Positions 10,865 to 20,646 of a stretch of 64,000 bases of DNA are shown piece after piece. Made by a program: the position numbers and the translations under genes. The notes beneath the pieces are model-generated. The model saw only the letters and a list, made by a program, of their open reading frames with translations, did no database searches and had not been told where the DNA came from. Location of the stretch: positions 248,001 to 312,000 of the forward strand of contig CAVSZE010000001.1 in NCBI GenBank assembly GCA_963732375.1, given 5' to 3'. Source of the DNA: RPQJ01 sp963732375 (lineage in GTDB: Bacteria > Pseudomonadota > Gammaproteobacteria > Steroidobacterales > Steroidobacteraceae). Within the stretch, counting starts at the first letter, position 1. Each line of letters opens with the position of its first letter.

Positions 10865-10970
10865 CCGACATCGTCAGGGGCCCGGAGGACCGCGTGAAGC
10901 ATTCGACTGGACTGCGCCGCATCGCGGCAGGGGTCGGCGAAGTCGCCGTTTCACCCGGCAGGTTGGGCCG

Positions 10971-11370
10971 TTGAGTCCCCAGCCACTTGCCTACCTGCTT
11001 GCCATGGTGGGCAGCGCGCTCGGCGGCGGCGCGCGCCTGTACGTCTCGACACTGGTGGCGCGGGGCCTGGGCACGCAGTTTCCCTGGGGAACGCTGGCGG
11101 TGAACCTGCTCGGCTGCCTGGTGGTAGGCGTGATTCGGGGCGATGTTCTCGCCGCCGGGGCGCATTCACGATTTCCAGGACCTCCGGGTGTTCCTGGTCG
11201 TGGGCATGCTGGGCGGATTCACCACGTTCTCTGCGTTCTCGCTGGAAGCGCTGCTGCTGGTCCAGCGTGGCGCCGTGCCTGCGGCGCTGGCCTACGTCGG
11301 TGCGTCGCTGGTGGGCTGCCTGTTCGCGGCGTGGCTCGGGTTTTTTATCGCCAGTGCGGCGCTGCGCTGA
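10971..11370 (+). pseudogene. crcB: Fluoride channel FluC/CrcB, interrupted by a frameshift
   Basis: The first frame (TTG start at 10971) encodes a Fluc N-terminal half: GSALGGGARLYVS and FPWGTLAVNLLGCLVVGVIR, including the family asparagine in the NLLG motif. The frame then changes. From about 11143 another frame carries the C-terminal half, with FLVVGMLGGFTTFSAFSLEALLL (the GGFTTFS phenylalanine motif) and a final helix ending IASAALR. Removing one G from the GGGG run at 11137-11140 rejoins the halves into a normal-length channel of about 130 residues. This is either a genuine inactivation or a one-base homopolymer error. Intact homologues export fluoride as dual-topology dimers. Confidence 0.88.
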
Positions 11371-11420
11371 GCCCGTCCTGCTGGAAGTGCGCGCCGCTGG
11401 CACCGCGCGGCACCGGGGCG

Positions 11421-12350
11421 CTACTGCTGCGTGACCGTGTAACCGCGCTGCCGCAGCAGGTCCACGACGCTGTCGGGGCCGACGAGGTGCATTGCGCCCA
11501 CGACCACGAGGTAGTCGTCCCGGTCGTCCAGCAACGCGGCCAGGCGACCGACCCAGGCGCGATTGCGATCCACGGTGAGTCTCCGGTACAGGTCCGGGAA
11601 TTCCTCGTATTCACCCGCCAGCAGTCGCGCCAGCGCTTCCGTGTCGCCGGTTCGCCAGGCGCGCAGCAGGTCCGCGAGCTCGTCGTCGAGTTGCGCTGAT
11701 TCATCCAGTGTCATCACGAGAAACTGCTTCTGCTGCGCGAGCGGCATGCTGGCAAGCATCTGGAACTGCTGTGCGGCGGTTTCGAGGCCCTCGATGGGCT
11801 TGTGTTCCTCGATCGCGCGCGCGGCCAGTGTCTGCTCGATGCCGAATTCCGGCGAGAAACCGCGCTTGGCGAGTTCGAGGTCGAGCAACGCGATGGCCAC
11901 GAACCAGGGCGCGAAGGCGTCGAGGGCCTCGAGGTCGATGCCGGATTTCTGCGCTCGTTCGTTGATCGAGGCGTAGTCACTGCCGAGCACGCCCTTGAGT
12001 GTCTGGCCCTCGGGCAGCATGGCGGCCTGCTGCATTTCGGCGACCATCGACAACGGATTCGACCCGGGATCGTCGAGGTCGATTTCCATCACCAGTTGCT
12101 CGGCGTCGTCGAACGCACGCTCCGCTGCGGCGGGCAGCGCCGCGTCCCCGGGCTGAAGAACGTGGACAGACCCGAGCAGGTAGACCGTGTTCTGGCGTCC
12201 CTCGACGGTCCAGAGGATGCTGCGGTCGCGGGCCATTCCGGCCGTGGGCAGGGCGAGCGCGAGCGCGACCAGCAGCAGCTTCGCGGCGGTCCGCAGGGCT
12301 GGTCCTATCCTGTGCGCGGGGATTGGTGGAGGCATGCGAACATTGTCCAT
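11421..12350 (-). CDS. TraB/GumN family protein, exported
   Basis: A 309-residue protein with an N-terminal hydrophobic segment (LLLVALALALPTAGMARD) that looks like a signal peptide. The family's two GxxH motifs are present: GSVHVLQPGD near residue 55 and GAMHLVGPDSV near the C-terminus, with an ME-x-D acidic pair (MEIDLDD) after the first. TraB/GumN proteins are suspected metal-dependent proteases related to the Tiki/EreA fold; the substrate in bacteria is generally unknown. I start at the ATG at 12350; the ATG at 12335 is an alternative. It is divergent from the O-methyltransferase with only 33 bases between the starts. Confidence 0.88.
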   Translation of the reverse strand: MDNVRMPPPIPAHRIGPALRTAAKLLLVALALALPTAGMARDRSILWTVEGRQNTVYLLGSVHVLQPGDAALPAAAERAFDDAEQLVMEIDLDDPGSNPLSMVAEMQQAAMLPEGQTLKGVLGSDYASINERAQKSGIDLEALDAFAPWFVAIALLDLELAKRGFSPEFGIEQTLAARAIEEHKPIEGLETAAQQFQMLASMPLAQQKQFLVMTLDESAQLDDELADLLRAWRTGDTEALARLLAGEYEEFPDLYRRLTVDRNRAWVGRLAALLDDRDDYLVVVGAMHLVGPDSVVDLLRQRGYTVTQQ

Positions 12351-12383
12351 GTTCCGGGCCACAGGATCACCAGGGGAACCCAA

Positions 12384-13046
12384 ATGTCGACCCGCTCGAT
12401 TTCGCTCACCGACGCCCTGTACGACTACCTGCTGGCCGTCTCGCTGCGCGAGACCGAAATTCAACGGCGGCTGCGCGAGGAAACCGCGGCCAACCCGATG
12501 TCCCGCATGCAGATTTCGCCCGAGCAGGGGCAGTTCATGGCGCTGCTCGCGCGGCTCATCGGCGCTCGACGCTGCATCGAGGTCGGCGTGTTCACCGGCT
12601 ACTCGTCGCTGGCCGTGGCGCTGGCACTTCCGGCCGACGGAAGCATCGTCGCCTGCGACGTGAGCGAGGAGTGGACGGCAGTGGCGCGCCGCTACTGGGC
12701 CGAGGCCGGGGTCGCGCGCAAGATCGACCTGAGGCTCGCGCCGGCGCTCGAGACACTGGACTCCCTGCTCGCGGCCGGTGACGGCGGCAGCTTCGACCTC
12801 GCGTTCATCGATGCCGACAAGACGAACTACCTTGGCTACTACGAGCGTGTGCTCGAACTGTTGCGACCGGGCGGGCTCGTGGTCATCGACAACACGCTGT
12901 GGAGCGGCCGGGTCGCCGATTCCGAGGTCGCCGACGCAGACACCGTCGCGCTGCGGCACTTCAACGAACGCCTGCACCACGACGACCGCGTGGACCTGAG
13001 CCTGCTGCCGGTCGGCGACGGCCTGACACTAGCTCGTCGAAGGTAG
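12384..13046 (+). CDS. SAM-dependent O-methyltransferase (CCoAOMT-like, family 3)
   Basis: A 220-residue Rossmann-fold methyltransferase. The SAM loop is EVGVFTGYSSLAVALAL (near residues 68-84), the acidic end of strand 2 is CDVSEE, and the metal-binding region is FIDADKTNYLGYYE with VVIDNTLWSGRV after it, all typical of catechol/caffeoyl-CoA O-methyltransferase relatives. The natural substrate is not predictable. It sits next to ahcY, which removes the S-adenosylhomocysteine such enzymes release. The C-terminus LLPVGDGLTLARRR is family-typical, so the length looks natural even though its TAG stop is shared with the start of a palindromic repeat. Confidence 0.9.
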   Translation: MSTRSISLTDALYDYLLAVSLRETEIQRRLREETAANPMSRMQISPEQGQFMALLARLIGARRCIEVGVFTGYSSLAVALALPADGSIVACDVSEEWTAVARRYWAEAGVARKIDLRLAPALETLDSLLAAGDGGSFDLAFIDADKTNYLGYYERVLELLRPGGLVVIDNTLWSGRVADSEVADADTVALRHFNERLHHDDRVDLSLLPVGDGLTLARRR

Positions 13047-13162
13047 GGGACATTCTCCTTTTCGGAGGGGACATTCTCCTTTTTCCATCCCTGAGTCCAA
13101 GTGTGGACGGCCGTTGGAAAAGGAAAAAGGAGAATGTCCCCTCCGAAAAGGAGAATGTCCCC
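13046..13162. repeat. Palindromic repeat copy 3, nested double form with 41-bp perfect arms
   Basis: Two left cores 21 bases apart (13046 and 13067) are mirrored exactly by two right cores, giving perfect 41-base arms at 13046-13086 and 13122-13162 around a 35-base loop. The first G is the last base of the methyltransferase TAG stop codon (13044-13046). The element fills the gap to the convergent ahcY gene, ending 7 bases before its stop. Confidence 0.95.
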
Positions 13163-13168
13163 ATTCCC

Positions 13169-14587
13169 CTAGTACCTGTACTGGTCGGGCTTGTAGGGAC
13201 CCTGCACCGGCACGCTGATGTAGTCGGCCTGCTCCTGCGTGAGCTCGGTGAGCGCCGCGCCGACCCGCTCGAGGTGCAGCCTCGCAACCTTCTCGTCGAG
13301 GTGCTTCGGCAGCACGTAGACCTGCTTGTCGTACTTAGCGCCGTGCTGGAAGAGCTCGATCTGCGCCAGCACCTGGTTCGTGAACGAATTGGACATCACG
13401 AACGACGGGTGGCCGGTGCCGCAGCCCAGGTTCACCAGTCGGCCCTCCGCCAGGATGATCAGGCGGCGCCCATCCGGGAAGACCACGTGGTCGACCTGCG
13501 GCTTGATGTTCTCCCACTGGTATTTCCTCAGCGAGGCAATGTCGATCTCGCTGTCGAAGTGCCCGATGTTGCAGACGATCGCCTGGTGCTTCATGCGGTA
13601 CATGTGATCGTGGGTGATCACGTTCAGGTTGCCGGTCGCGGTGACGAAGATGTCGGCCTTGTCACAGGCCTCGTCCATCGTGACGACCCTGTAGCCTTCC
13701 ATCGCCGCCTGCAGCGCACAGATCGGGTCGATCTCCGTGACCCAGACCTGGGCGGACAGCGCGCGCAGCGACTCGGCCGAGCCCTTGCCCACGTCACCGT
13801 AACCGCAGACCACTGCAACCTTGCCCGCCACCATAACGTCGGTCGCGCGCTTGATCGCATCAACCAGTGACTCGCGGCAGCCGTAGAGATTGTCGAACTT
13901 GGACTTGGTCACGGAGTCGTTGACGTTGATCGCCGGGAACGGCAGCGCGCCGCGCTTGGCCGCCTCGTACAGGCGCTTCACGCCGGTGGTGGTCTCCTCG
14001 GTGACGCCCTTGATCGCGGCGAGCCGCGTCGAGTACCAGCCCGGCTGCGTCTCGAGGCGCTTGCGGATCGAGGCGTAAAGGAAGGTCTCCTCCTCGTTGG
14101 TCGGCTTCGACACCAGCGACGGGTCCTTCTCGGCGCGCGCGCCGAGCATCAGCAGCAGCGTCGCGTCGCCACCGTCGTCGAGGATCATGTTTGCCTGCTG
14201 GCCGTCCGGCCACTCGAAGATGCGGTGGCTGAATTCCCAGTATTCCTCCAGCGACTCGCCCTTGTAGGCGAATACGGGCGTGCCGCCCGCTGCGATCGCC
14301 GCCGCGGCGTGATCCTGCGTCGAGTAGATGTTGCAGGACGCCCAGCGCACGTCCGCGCCTAGCGCCTTCAGCGTCTCGATCAGCATCGCGGTCTGGATCG
14401 TCATGTGCAGCGAGCCCGCAATGCGGGCGCCTGCGAGGGGCTTCGCGCCCTCGAACTCGCGGCGGGTCGCCATCAGGCCGGGCATCTCTGTCTCGGCGAT
14501 GGCCATTTCCTTGCGGCCCCAGTCGGCAAGCGACAGGTCGGCTACCAGGAAGTCATGGTTCTTTGCGGAAGCAACAACGGCGTTCAT
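13169..14587 (-). CDS. ahcY: Adenosylhomocysteinase
   Basis: NAD-dependent enzyme that cleaves S-adenosylhomocysteine into adenosine and homocysteine, relieving product inhibition of methyltransferases. It is 472 residues and shows HMTIQTAMLIETL, ASCNIYSTQDHAAAA, the lysine/aspartate active-site region INVNDSVTKSKFDN, the NAD-binding loop GYGDVGKGSAES and the conserved C-terminal end KPDQYRY. It lies downstream of metK on the same strand but has its own promoter and an S-adenosylhomocysteine riboswitch in its leader, so it is expected to switch on when its substrate accumulates. Confidence 0.98.
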   Translation of the reverse strand: MNAVVASAKNHDFLVADLSLADWGRKEMAIAETEMPGLMATRREFEGAKPLAGARIAGSLHMTIQTAMLIETLKALGADVRWASCNIYSTQDHAAAAIAAGGTPVFAYKGESLEEYWEFSHRIFEWPDGQQANMILDDGGDATLLLMLGARAEKDPSLVSKPTNEEETFLYASIRKRLETQPGWYSTRLAAIKGVTEETTTGVKRLYEAAKRGALPFPAINVNDSVTKSKFDNLYGCRESLVDAIKRATDVMVAGKVAVVCGYGDVGKGSAESLRALSAQVWVTEIDPICALQAAMEGYRVVTMDEACDKADIFVTATGNLNVITHDHMYRMKHQAIVCNIGHFDSEIDIASLRKYQWENIKPQVDHVVFPDGRRLIILAEGRLVNLGCGTGHPSFVMSNSFTNQVLAQIELFQHGAKYDKQVYVLPKHLDEKVARLHLERVGAALTELTQEQADYISVPVQGPYKPDQYRY

Positions 14588-14668
14588 CGATCGGTCCTCT
14601 CGTTGACCGTGATGGTCCGGGCCAGGAATCGATGTGGATTCGCTCGCCCGACCTGCACGGAGGTCAGC

Positions 14669-14736
14669 GAGCGCGGTTGGGATGGTCCCAAGTGCCTGAG
14701 CCTGGCGGACGGGTGTCCGTTGCAGCGCTCCTCAGG
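14669..14736 (-). ncRNA. S-adenosylhomocysteine (SAH) riboswitch
   Basis: On the reverse strand the leader reads CCTGAGGAGCGCTGCAAC (from 14736), then GCCAGGCTCAGG, a TTGGGA/TCCCAA hairpin, and AACCGCGCTC (ending at 14669). P1 pairs 14731-14736 with 14695-14700. The pseudoknot pairs GAGCGC (14725-14730) with GCGCTC (14669-14674). This matches the known SAH aptamer core (GAGGAGCGCTGC, CCAGGCTC, AAC-GCGCTC). It is 81 bases upstream of the ahcY start, the classic regulated gene. SAH riboswitches normally raise expression when SAH is bound. Confidence 0.93.
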
Positions 14737-14746
14737 CGACGGCGCA

Positions 14747-14775
14747 ATTGTGCCCCGGCCGGGCTCGCGGGGCAA
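14747..14775 (-). promoter_or_regulatory. Candidate sigma-70 promoter of the ahcY riboswitch transcript
   Basis: On the reverse strand TTGCCC (14770-14775) and CACAAT (14747-14752) are separated by 17 bases. Initiation about 7 bases further on falls near 14740, just before the first riboswitch base, so the transcript would begin with the aptamer. Neither hexamer is perfect; the positional fit is the main support. Confidence 0.55.
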
Positions 14776-14826
14776 GAACAGCGCGGCATGCTGGACCGCG
14801 GGCGAAGCGCGAGACGCAGTGCGGCT

Positions 14827-14887
14827 GGGCGTGGGGCCTGTCCCGGCTTCGCCCGGAAATATGCTCGCCGGAACAGGCCCCACGCCC
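14827..14887. repeat. 15-bp perfect inverted repeat between metK and ahcY
   Basis: GGGCGTGGGGCCTGT at 14827-14841 is exactly complementary to 14873-14887 with a 31-base spacer. On the reverse strand it lies between the metK stop and the ahcY promoter, where it could end or protect the metK transcript. There is no T-run. Confidence 0.8.
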
Positions 14888-14934
14888 GGCCGCTACCTGG
14901 CGCTATCTGCAGCGACCGACAGGACGTCGACCGG

Positions 14935-14977
14935 ATCCTGTTCCGCGAGCATGTTTCTTCGCGAGCAGGAACAGGAT
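14935..14977. repeat. 10-bp inverted repeat downstream of metK
   Basis: ATCCTGTTCC at 14935-14944 pairs with GGAACAGGAT at 14968-14977. Like the neighbouring 15-bp element it belongs to the pattern CCTGT(T/C)CC...GG(A/G)ACAGG, so the two hairpins may be diverged copies of one element. Confidence 0.7.
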
Positions 14978-15023
14978 GCGGGCGGCGTCCCGTGCCAGCG
15001 ATGCGGGCGGCGTCCTTTGCCAG
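14975..15023. repeat. Two 16-bp direct repeats next to the metK stop
   Basis: GATGCGGGCGGCGTCC occurs at about 14975-14990 and again at about 15000-15015, each followed within 4 bases by GCCAGC, giving a 25-base period. The second copy ends 8 bases from the metK stop codon. Confidence 0.7.
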
Positions 15024-16250
<1,227 letters not shown>

Positions 16251-16283
16251 CTCTGGATTTCCGGTCGCGCTAAGGGATCGCGA

Positions 16284-16313
16284 AGTATCGCGTGGTTATC
16301 CGCGACTTTGCAA
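16284..16313 (-). promoter_or_regulatory. Candidate metK promoter
   Basis: On the reverse strand TTGCAA (16308-16313) is followed after 18 bases by GATACT (16284-16289). A start near 16277 would give a leader of about 27 bases before the metK ATG. It lies in the metK-tkt divergent gap. Confidence 0.45.
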
Positions 16314-16363
16314 ACCGACCACCCGGGGGGCGAAAATACCCGACTATCTCGAGGGTTCAACAT

Positions 16364-18361
16364 ATGCCGACTCGCAGGCAACTCGCCAACGCGATCCGTG
16401 CCTTGAGCATGGACGCCGTCCAGAAGGCCAATTCAGGTCACCCGGGCATGCCGATGGGCATGGCGGACATCGCCCAAGTGTTGTGGGCGGACCACCTGAA
16501 GCACAACCCGGCGAACCCCGCGTGGGCCGACCGCGACCGCTTCGTGCTGTCGAACGGCCACGGATCGATGCTGCTCTATTCGCTGTTGCACCTGACCGGA
16601 TACCCGCTGGGCATCGAGGACCTGCAGAACTTCCGGCAGTTCGGATCGCACACGGCCGGGCATCCCGAGGTGGACCTGCACCTCGGCATCGAGACGACGA
16701 CCGGTCCGCTCGGCCAGGGCATCGCCAACGCGGTTGGCATGGCGTTGGCGGAGAAGATCCTCGGGGCGACCTTCAATCGTCCCGGCCACGAGATCATCGA
16801 CCACCGCACCTGGGTGTTCCTCGGCGACGGCTGCCTGATGGAAGGCGTGTCGCACGAGGCCTGCTCGCTCGCAGGCACGCTGGGGCTCGGCAAGTTGACC
16901 TGCTTCTACGACGACAACGGCATCTCGATCGACGGCGAGGTGCACGGTTGGTTCACCGACGACACGCCAAAGCGATTCGAGGCCTACGGCTGGCAGGTGA
17001 TCCCCGATGTCGACGGGCACGACCCGGTTGCGGTCGAGCGGGCGATCGAAGCGGCGACAGTCGATACCACGCGGCCGACGCTCATCTGCTGCAAGACCAT
17101 CATCGGCTGGGGTTCGCCGAACAAGCAGGGCACCGAAGCCACCCACGGTGCGGCGCTGGGCGAGGCCGAAGTCGCGGCGACGCGCGCCAACATCGACTGG
17201 CCCTACGAACCGTTCGTGATTCCCGACGAGCTGAAGCGCGCCTGGGACGCGCGCGAGCGTGGCGTGGAGGTCGAGCGGGACTGGACGGCGAGGCTCGCGG
17301 CCTATCGCAAGGCCCACCCGGAACTCGCGGCCGAACTCGAGCGCAGGCTCGCCGGGCGGTTGCCGGAGGGCTGGCAACATGCACTCGCCGAATTCGCCAG
17401 TGCGGCGCAGGAGAAGCTGGCGGCAGTGGCGACTCGATCGTCGTCGCAGCAGGTATTGAACGTGCTCGGCGTGGCCATTCCCGAGATGCTCGGCGGGTCG
17501 GCCGACCTGACGGGATCCAACAACACCAACCACAAGGGCTCGAAGGCGGTCACGCACGACGACTTCACCGGCAATTACCTGCATTACGGCGTGCGCGAGT
17601 TCGGCATGACGGCCATCATGAATGGCGTGTCGCTGCACGGCGGATTCGTCCCGTATGGCGGCACCTTCCTGGTGTTCTCCGACTACGCGAGGAATGCCGT
17701 GCGCATGGCGGCGCTGATGAAGCAGCGCGTGATCCTCGTCTACACGCACGACTCGATCGGGCTCGGCGAGGACGGTCCCACTCACCAGCCCGTGGAGCAC
17801 GTCGCGAGCCTGCGCTTGATCCCGAACATGTGCCTGTGGCGTCCCTGCGATACCGTCGAGACGGCCGCTGCCTGGGCTGACGCGATCGAGCGCCGTGACG
17901 GGCCGACCAGCCTGATCCTGAGCCGACAGGCGCTGCCCGTGATGGCCCGCAGCGCCCGGCAGGTCGCGGACATCGCCCGCGGCGGCTACGTGCTGGTGGA
18001 CTGCGAGGGCAGGCCCGACTGCGTGCTGATCGCGACGGGCTCGGAAATCGGGCTGGCGGCCGACGCGGCGAAGGTGCTGTCGGAAAGCGGCCGCAAGGTG
18101 AGGGTCGTCTCGATGCCCTGTACCAGCATCTTCGACACACAGCCGCAACAGTACCGTGACAGCGTATTGCCTCCGGGCGTGCCGCGGGTGGCCATCGAGG
18201 CCGGTGTGCGCGACGGGTGGTGGCGCTACGTCGCCGGGAACGGGGCAGTCATCGGCATGGACAGCTTCGGAGCCTCGGCGCCCGCGAAAAAGCTGTTCGA
18301 GCACTTCGGTTTCACGCGCGAAAACGTGATCAAGACAGTGGAAGGACTGCTTCAGTCCTGA
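16364..18361 (+). CDS. tkt: Transketolase
   Basis: Thiamine-diphosphate enzyme that moves two-carbon units between sugar phosphates (pentose phosphate and Calvin-type rearrangements). At 665 residues it has the usual three domains. Visible motifs are NSGHPGMPMGMA, the cofactor motif GDGCLMEGVSHEA ending in FYDDNGISIDG, and in the pyrimidine domain REFGMTAIMNG and THDSIGLGEDGPTHQPVEH. I start at the ATG at 16364 (MPTRRQLANAIR); an in-frame ATG at 16292 would add residues not typical of the family. First gene of a same-strand tkt-gapA-pgk-pyk run. Confidence 0.97.
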   Translation: MPTRRQLANAIRALSMDAVQKANSGHPGMPMGMADIAQVLWADHLKHNPANPAWADRDRFVLSNGHGSMLLYSLLHLTGYPLGIEDLQNFRQFGSHTAGHPEVDLHLGIETTTGPLGQGIANAVGMALAEKILGATFNRPGHEIIDHRTWVFLGDGCLMEGVSHEACSLAGTLGLGKLTCFYDDNGISIDGEVHGWFTDDTPKRFEAYGWQVIPDVDGHDPVAVERAIEAATVDTTRPTLICCKTIIGWGSPNKQGTEATHGAALGEAEVAATRANIDWPYEPFVIPDELKRAWDARERGVEVERDWTARLAAYRKAHPELAAELERRLAGRLPEGWQHALAEFASAAQEKLAAVATRSSSQQVLNVLGVAIPEMLGGSADLTGSNNTNHKGSKAVTHDDFTGNYLHYGVREFGMTAIMNGVSLHGGFVPYGGTFLVFSDYARNAVRMAALMKQRVILVYTHDSIGLGEDGPTHQPVEHVASLRLIPNMCLWRPCDTVETAAAWADAIERRDGPTSLILSRQALPVMARSARQVADIARGGYVLVDCEGRPDCVLIATGSEIGLAADAAKVLSESGRKVRVVSMPCTSIFDTQPQQYRDSVLPPGVPRVAIEAGVRDGWWRYVAGNGAVIGMDSFGASAPAKKLFEHFGFTRENVIKTVEGLLQS

Positions 18362-18392
18362 GCTACAGGTTTACTTTCCGGGAGGCAAGCAC

Positions 18393-19391
18393 ATGACTAT
18401 CAAGGTTGGCATCAACGGGTTCGGACGCATCGGCCGCATGGTGTTTCGCGCGGCGGCGCGCGATTTCAAGGACATCGAGATCGTCGGCATCAACGACCTG
18501 CTCGAGCCGGACTATCTCGCCTACATGCTGAAATACGACTCGGTGCACGGGCGCTTCAAGGGCGACATCACGGTCGAGGGCAACACGCTGGTCGTCAACG
18601 GCCGCAAGATCCGCCTCACCGCGGTCAAGGATCCGTCGGAGCTCAAGTGGAATGAAATCGGCGCAGACGTCGTCGTGGAATCCACGGGCCTTTTCCTCAC
18701 CAAGGAGACCGGTGAGAAGCACCTGGCCGCAGGCGCGAAGAAAGTGATCATGTCGGCGCCGTCGAAGGACGACACGCCGATGTTCGTGTTCGGCGTCAAT
18801 GACAAGACCTATGCCGGCCAGGCGATCATCTCGAACGCCTCCTGCACGACGAACTGCCTGGCGCCGGTCGCCAAGGTGCTGAACGACACCTGGGGCATCA
18901 AGCGTGGCCTGATGACCACCGTGCACGCGGCGACCGCCACGCAGAAGACCGTGGACGGCCCGTCGAACAAGGACTGGCGCGGCGGTCGCGGCATCCTGGA
19001 GAACATCATCCCGTCGTCCACCGGCGCCGCCAAGGCCGTCGGCAAGGTGATCCCGGAGTTGAACAAGAAGCTCACCGGCATGGCCTTCCGCGTGCCGACG
19101 TCCGACGTATCGGTGGTGGACCTGACGGTCGAGCTCGTGAAGCCCGCGACGTACGAGCAGATCTGCGCCGCGATGAAGGCGGCCTCGGAGGGCCCGATGA
19201 AAGGCGTGCTCGGCTACACCACCGACAAGGTGGTCGCGACGGATTTCCGCGGCGAGAGCTGCACGTCGGTGTTCGACGCCGGCGCGGGCATCGCGCTCGA
19301 CGACACCTTCGTCAAGGTCGTGTCCTGGTACGACAACGAGTGGGGCTATTCCTGCAAGGTGCTGGAGATGGCGCGGGTGATCGCCGAATAA
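18393..19391 (+). CDS. gapA: Glyceraldehyde-3-phosphate dehydrogenase, NAD type
   Basis: Oxidises glyceraldehyde 3-phosphate to 1,3-bisphosphoglycerate, reversibly. The Rossmann start is KVGINGFGRIGRMVFR and an aspartate at residue 35 (GINDLL) ends the second strand, as in NAD-specific enzymes. The catalytic cysteine is C151 in SNASCTTNCLAP, and the C-terminus keeps WYDNEWGYSCKVLEMA. Length 332 is normal. It starts 31 bases after tkt, with GGGAGG in the gap as ribosome site, and is followed by pgk. Confidence 0.98.
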   Translation: MTIKVGINGFGRIGRMVFRAAARDFKDIEIVGINDLLEPDYLAYMLKYDSVHGRFKGDITVEGNTLVVNGRKIRLTAVKDPSELKWNEIGADVVVESTGLFLTKETGEKHLAAGAKKVIMSAPSKDDTPMFVFGVNDKTYAGQAIISNASCTTNCLAPVAKVLNDTWGIKRGLMTTVHAATATQKTVDGPSNKDWRGGRGILENIIPSSTGAAKAVGKVIPELNKKLTGMAFRVPTSDVSVVDLTVELVKPATYEQICAAMKAASEGPMKGVLGYTTDKVVATDFRGESCTSVFDAGAGIALDDTFVKVVSWYDNEWGYSCKVLEMARVIAE

Positions 19392-19440
19392 CCGGCTGGT
19401 TGCACAGGGACAGTCCGACGCATAACAGGTGGAGAAGACC

Positions 19441-20646
19441 ATGGTGAGTGTGGTTCGCATGAGCGATGTCGACCTCAAGGGAAAGCGCGTGCTGATCCGC
19501 GAGGATCTCAACGTTCCGGTGAAGAACGGCGTCGTGACCAGCGACGCCCGCATCCGCGCCTCGCTGCCGACGATTCGCGCGGCCCACGCTGCGGGCGCGC
19601 GTGTCATCCTGATGTCGCATCTCGGTCGTCCCGAGGAGGGCGTGCCCGCGGAGGAGTTCTCGCTCGCGCCGGTTGCGGCGCGCATCTCGGAGCTGCTCGG
19701 CCTCAAGGTGCGTTTCGAGCGCGAGTGGCTGGACGGCGTGGCCTGTGAGCCGGGCGAGATCGTGCTGGTCGAGAACGTGCGCTTCAACAAGGGCGAGAAG
19801 AAGAACAGCGACGATCTCGCGAAGAAGATGGCGGCGCTCTGCGACGTGTACGTGATGGACGCGTTCGCTACCGCGCACCGCGCCGAGGCCAGCACCAACG
19901 GCGTGGCGAAGTTCGCGCCGGTGGCCTGCGCCGGCCCGTTGCTCACCGGCGAGCTCGAGGCGCTCGAGAAGGCGCTCCACGATCCGAAGCGGCCGCTGGT
20001 CGCCATCGTCGGCGGCTCGAAGGTCTCCACCAAGCTCACGGTGCTGGAGAACCTGCTCGGCAAGGTGGACCGGCTCATCGTCGGCGGCGGCATCGCCAAT
20101 ACCTTCCTCGCGGCGGCGGGATTCCCGATCGGCAAGTCGCTGCACGAGGCGGAGATGATCGGCATTGCTCGAGGACTGCTCGAGCGCTCGAAGGGCGCCG
20201 GCGTCGAGATTCCGCTGCCGAGCGACGTGGTTGTGGCGGACGAGTTCTCGGCCACCGCGGAGGCGGACGTGAAGCCCGTCTCTGCCGTCGGTCCGAACGA
20301 AATGATCCTGGACATCGGGCCCGACACGGCCGAACGGTTCGCATCCGGGCTCGAGGGCGCGGGCACGATCGTGTGGAACGGACCGGTAGGCGTGTTCGAG
20401 TTCGACCAGTTCGGCGAGGGCACGCGCGTCATCGCACAGGCGGTCGCGCGCAGTTCCGCGTTCTCGATCGCCGGCGGCGGCGACACCATCGCCGCCATCG
20501 AGAAATACGGCGTCAGCGGGGACATCTCGTACATTTCGACCGCCGGCGGCGCTTTCCTCGAGTTCCTCGAGGGCAAGAAACTTCCGGCGGTGGAAGTGCT
20601 CGAGGCGAGGGCAGCGCAGGGCGCGCCGGGGACTGTCCCCTCCTAG
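19441..20646 (+). CDS. pgk: Phosphoglycerate kinase with repeat-encoded C-terminal tail
   Basis: Transfers phosphate between 1,3-bisphosphoglycerate and ADP. Motifs include VLIREDLNVPVKNGVV near the start, MSHLGRPEEG, ENVRFNKGEKKN, the lysine segment GGSKVSTKLTVLENL and the ATP-site GGGDTIAAIEKYG with STAGGAFLEFLEGK at the end. I use the ATG at 19441, which has GGTGGAG 6 bases upstream. Length is 401. The last five residues, GTVPS, and the TAG stop are encoded by the first unit of the GGGGACTGTCCCC tandem array, so the repeat has been captured into the coding sequence. The fold should not be affected. Confidence 0.97.
   Translation: MVSVVRMSDVDLKGKRVLIREDLNVPVKNGVVTSDARIRASLPTIRAAHAAGARVILMSHLGRPEEGVPAEEFSLAPVAARISELLGLKVRFEREWLDGVACEPGEIVLVENVRFNKGEKKNSDDLAKKMAALCDVYVMDAFATAHRAEASTNGVAKFAPVACAGPLLTGELEALEKALHDPKRPLVAIVGGSKVSTKLTVLENLLGKVDRLIVGGGIANTFLAAAGFPIGKSLHEAEMIGIARGLLERSKGAGVEIPLPSDVVVADEFSATAEADVKPVSAVGPNEMILDIGPDTAERFASGLEGAGTIVWNGPVGVFEFDQFGEGTRVIAQAVARSSAFSIAGGGDTIAAIEKYGVSGDISYISTAGGAFLEFLEGKKLPAVEVLEARAAQGAPGTVPS

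Noticed and set aside
10865..10970. Fluoride riboswitch before the crcB remnant
   Set aside because: I could not find the conserved core or pseudoknot in these 106 bases.
14584..14883. 99-residue open frame over the ahcY leader
   Set aside because: It runs through the SAH riboswitch and the inverted repeat and has no recognisable features or ribosome site.
16251..16363. SAM riboswitch before metK
   Set aside because: The leader is too short and shows none of the SAM-I, SAM-II or SAM/SAH core motifs.
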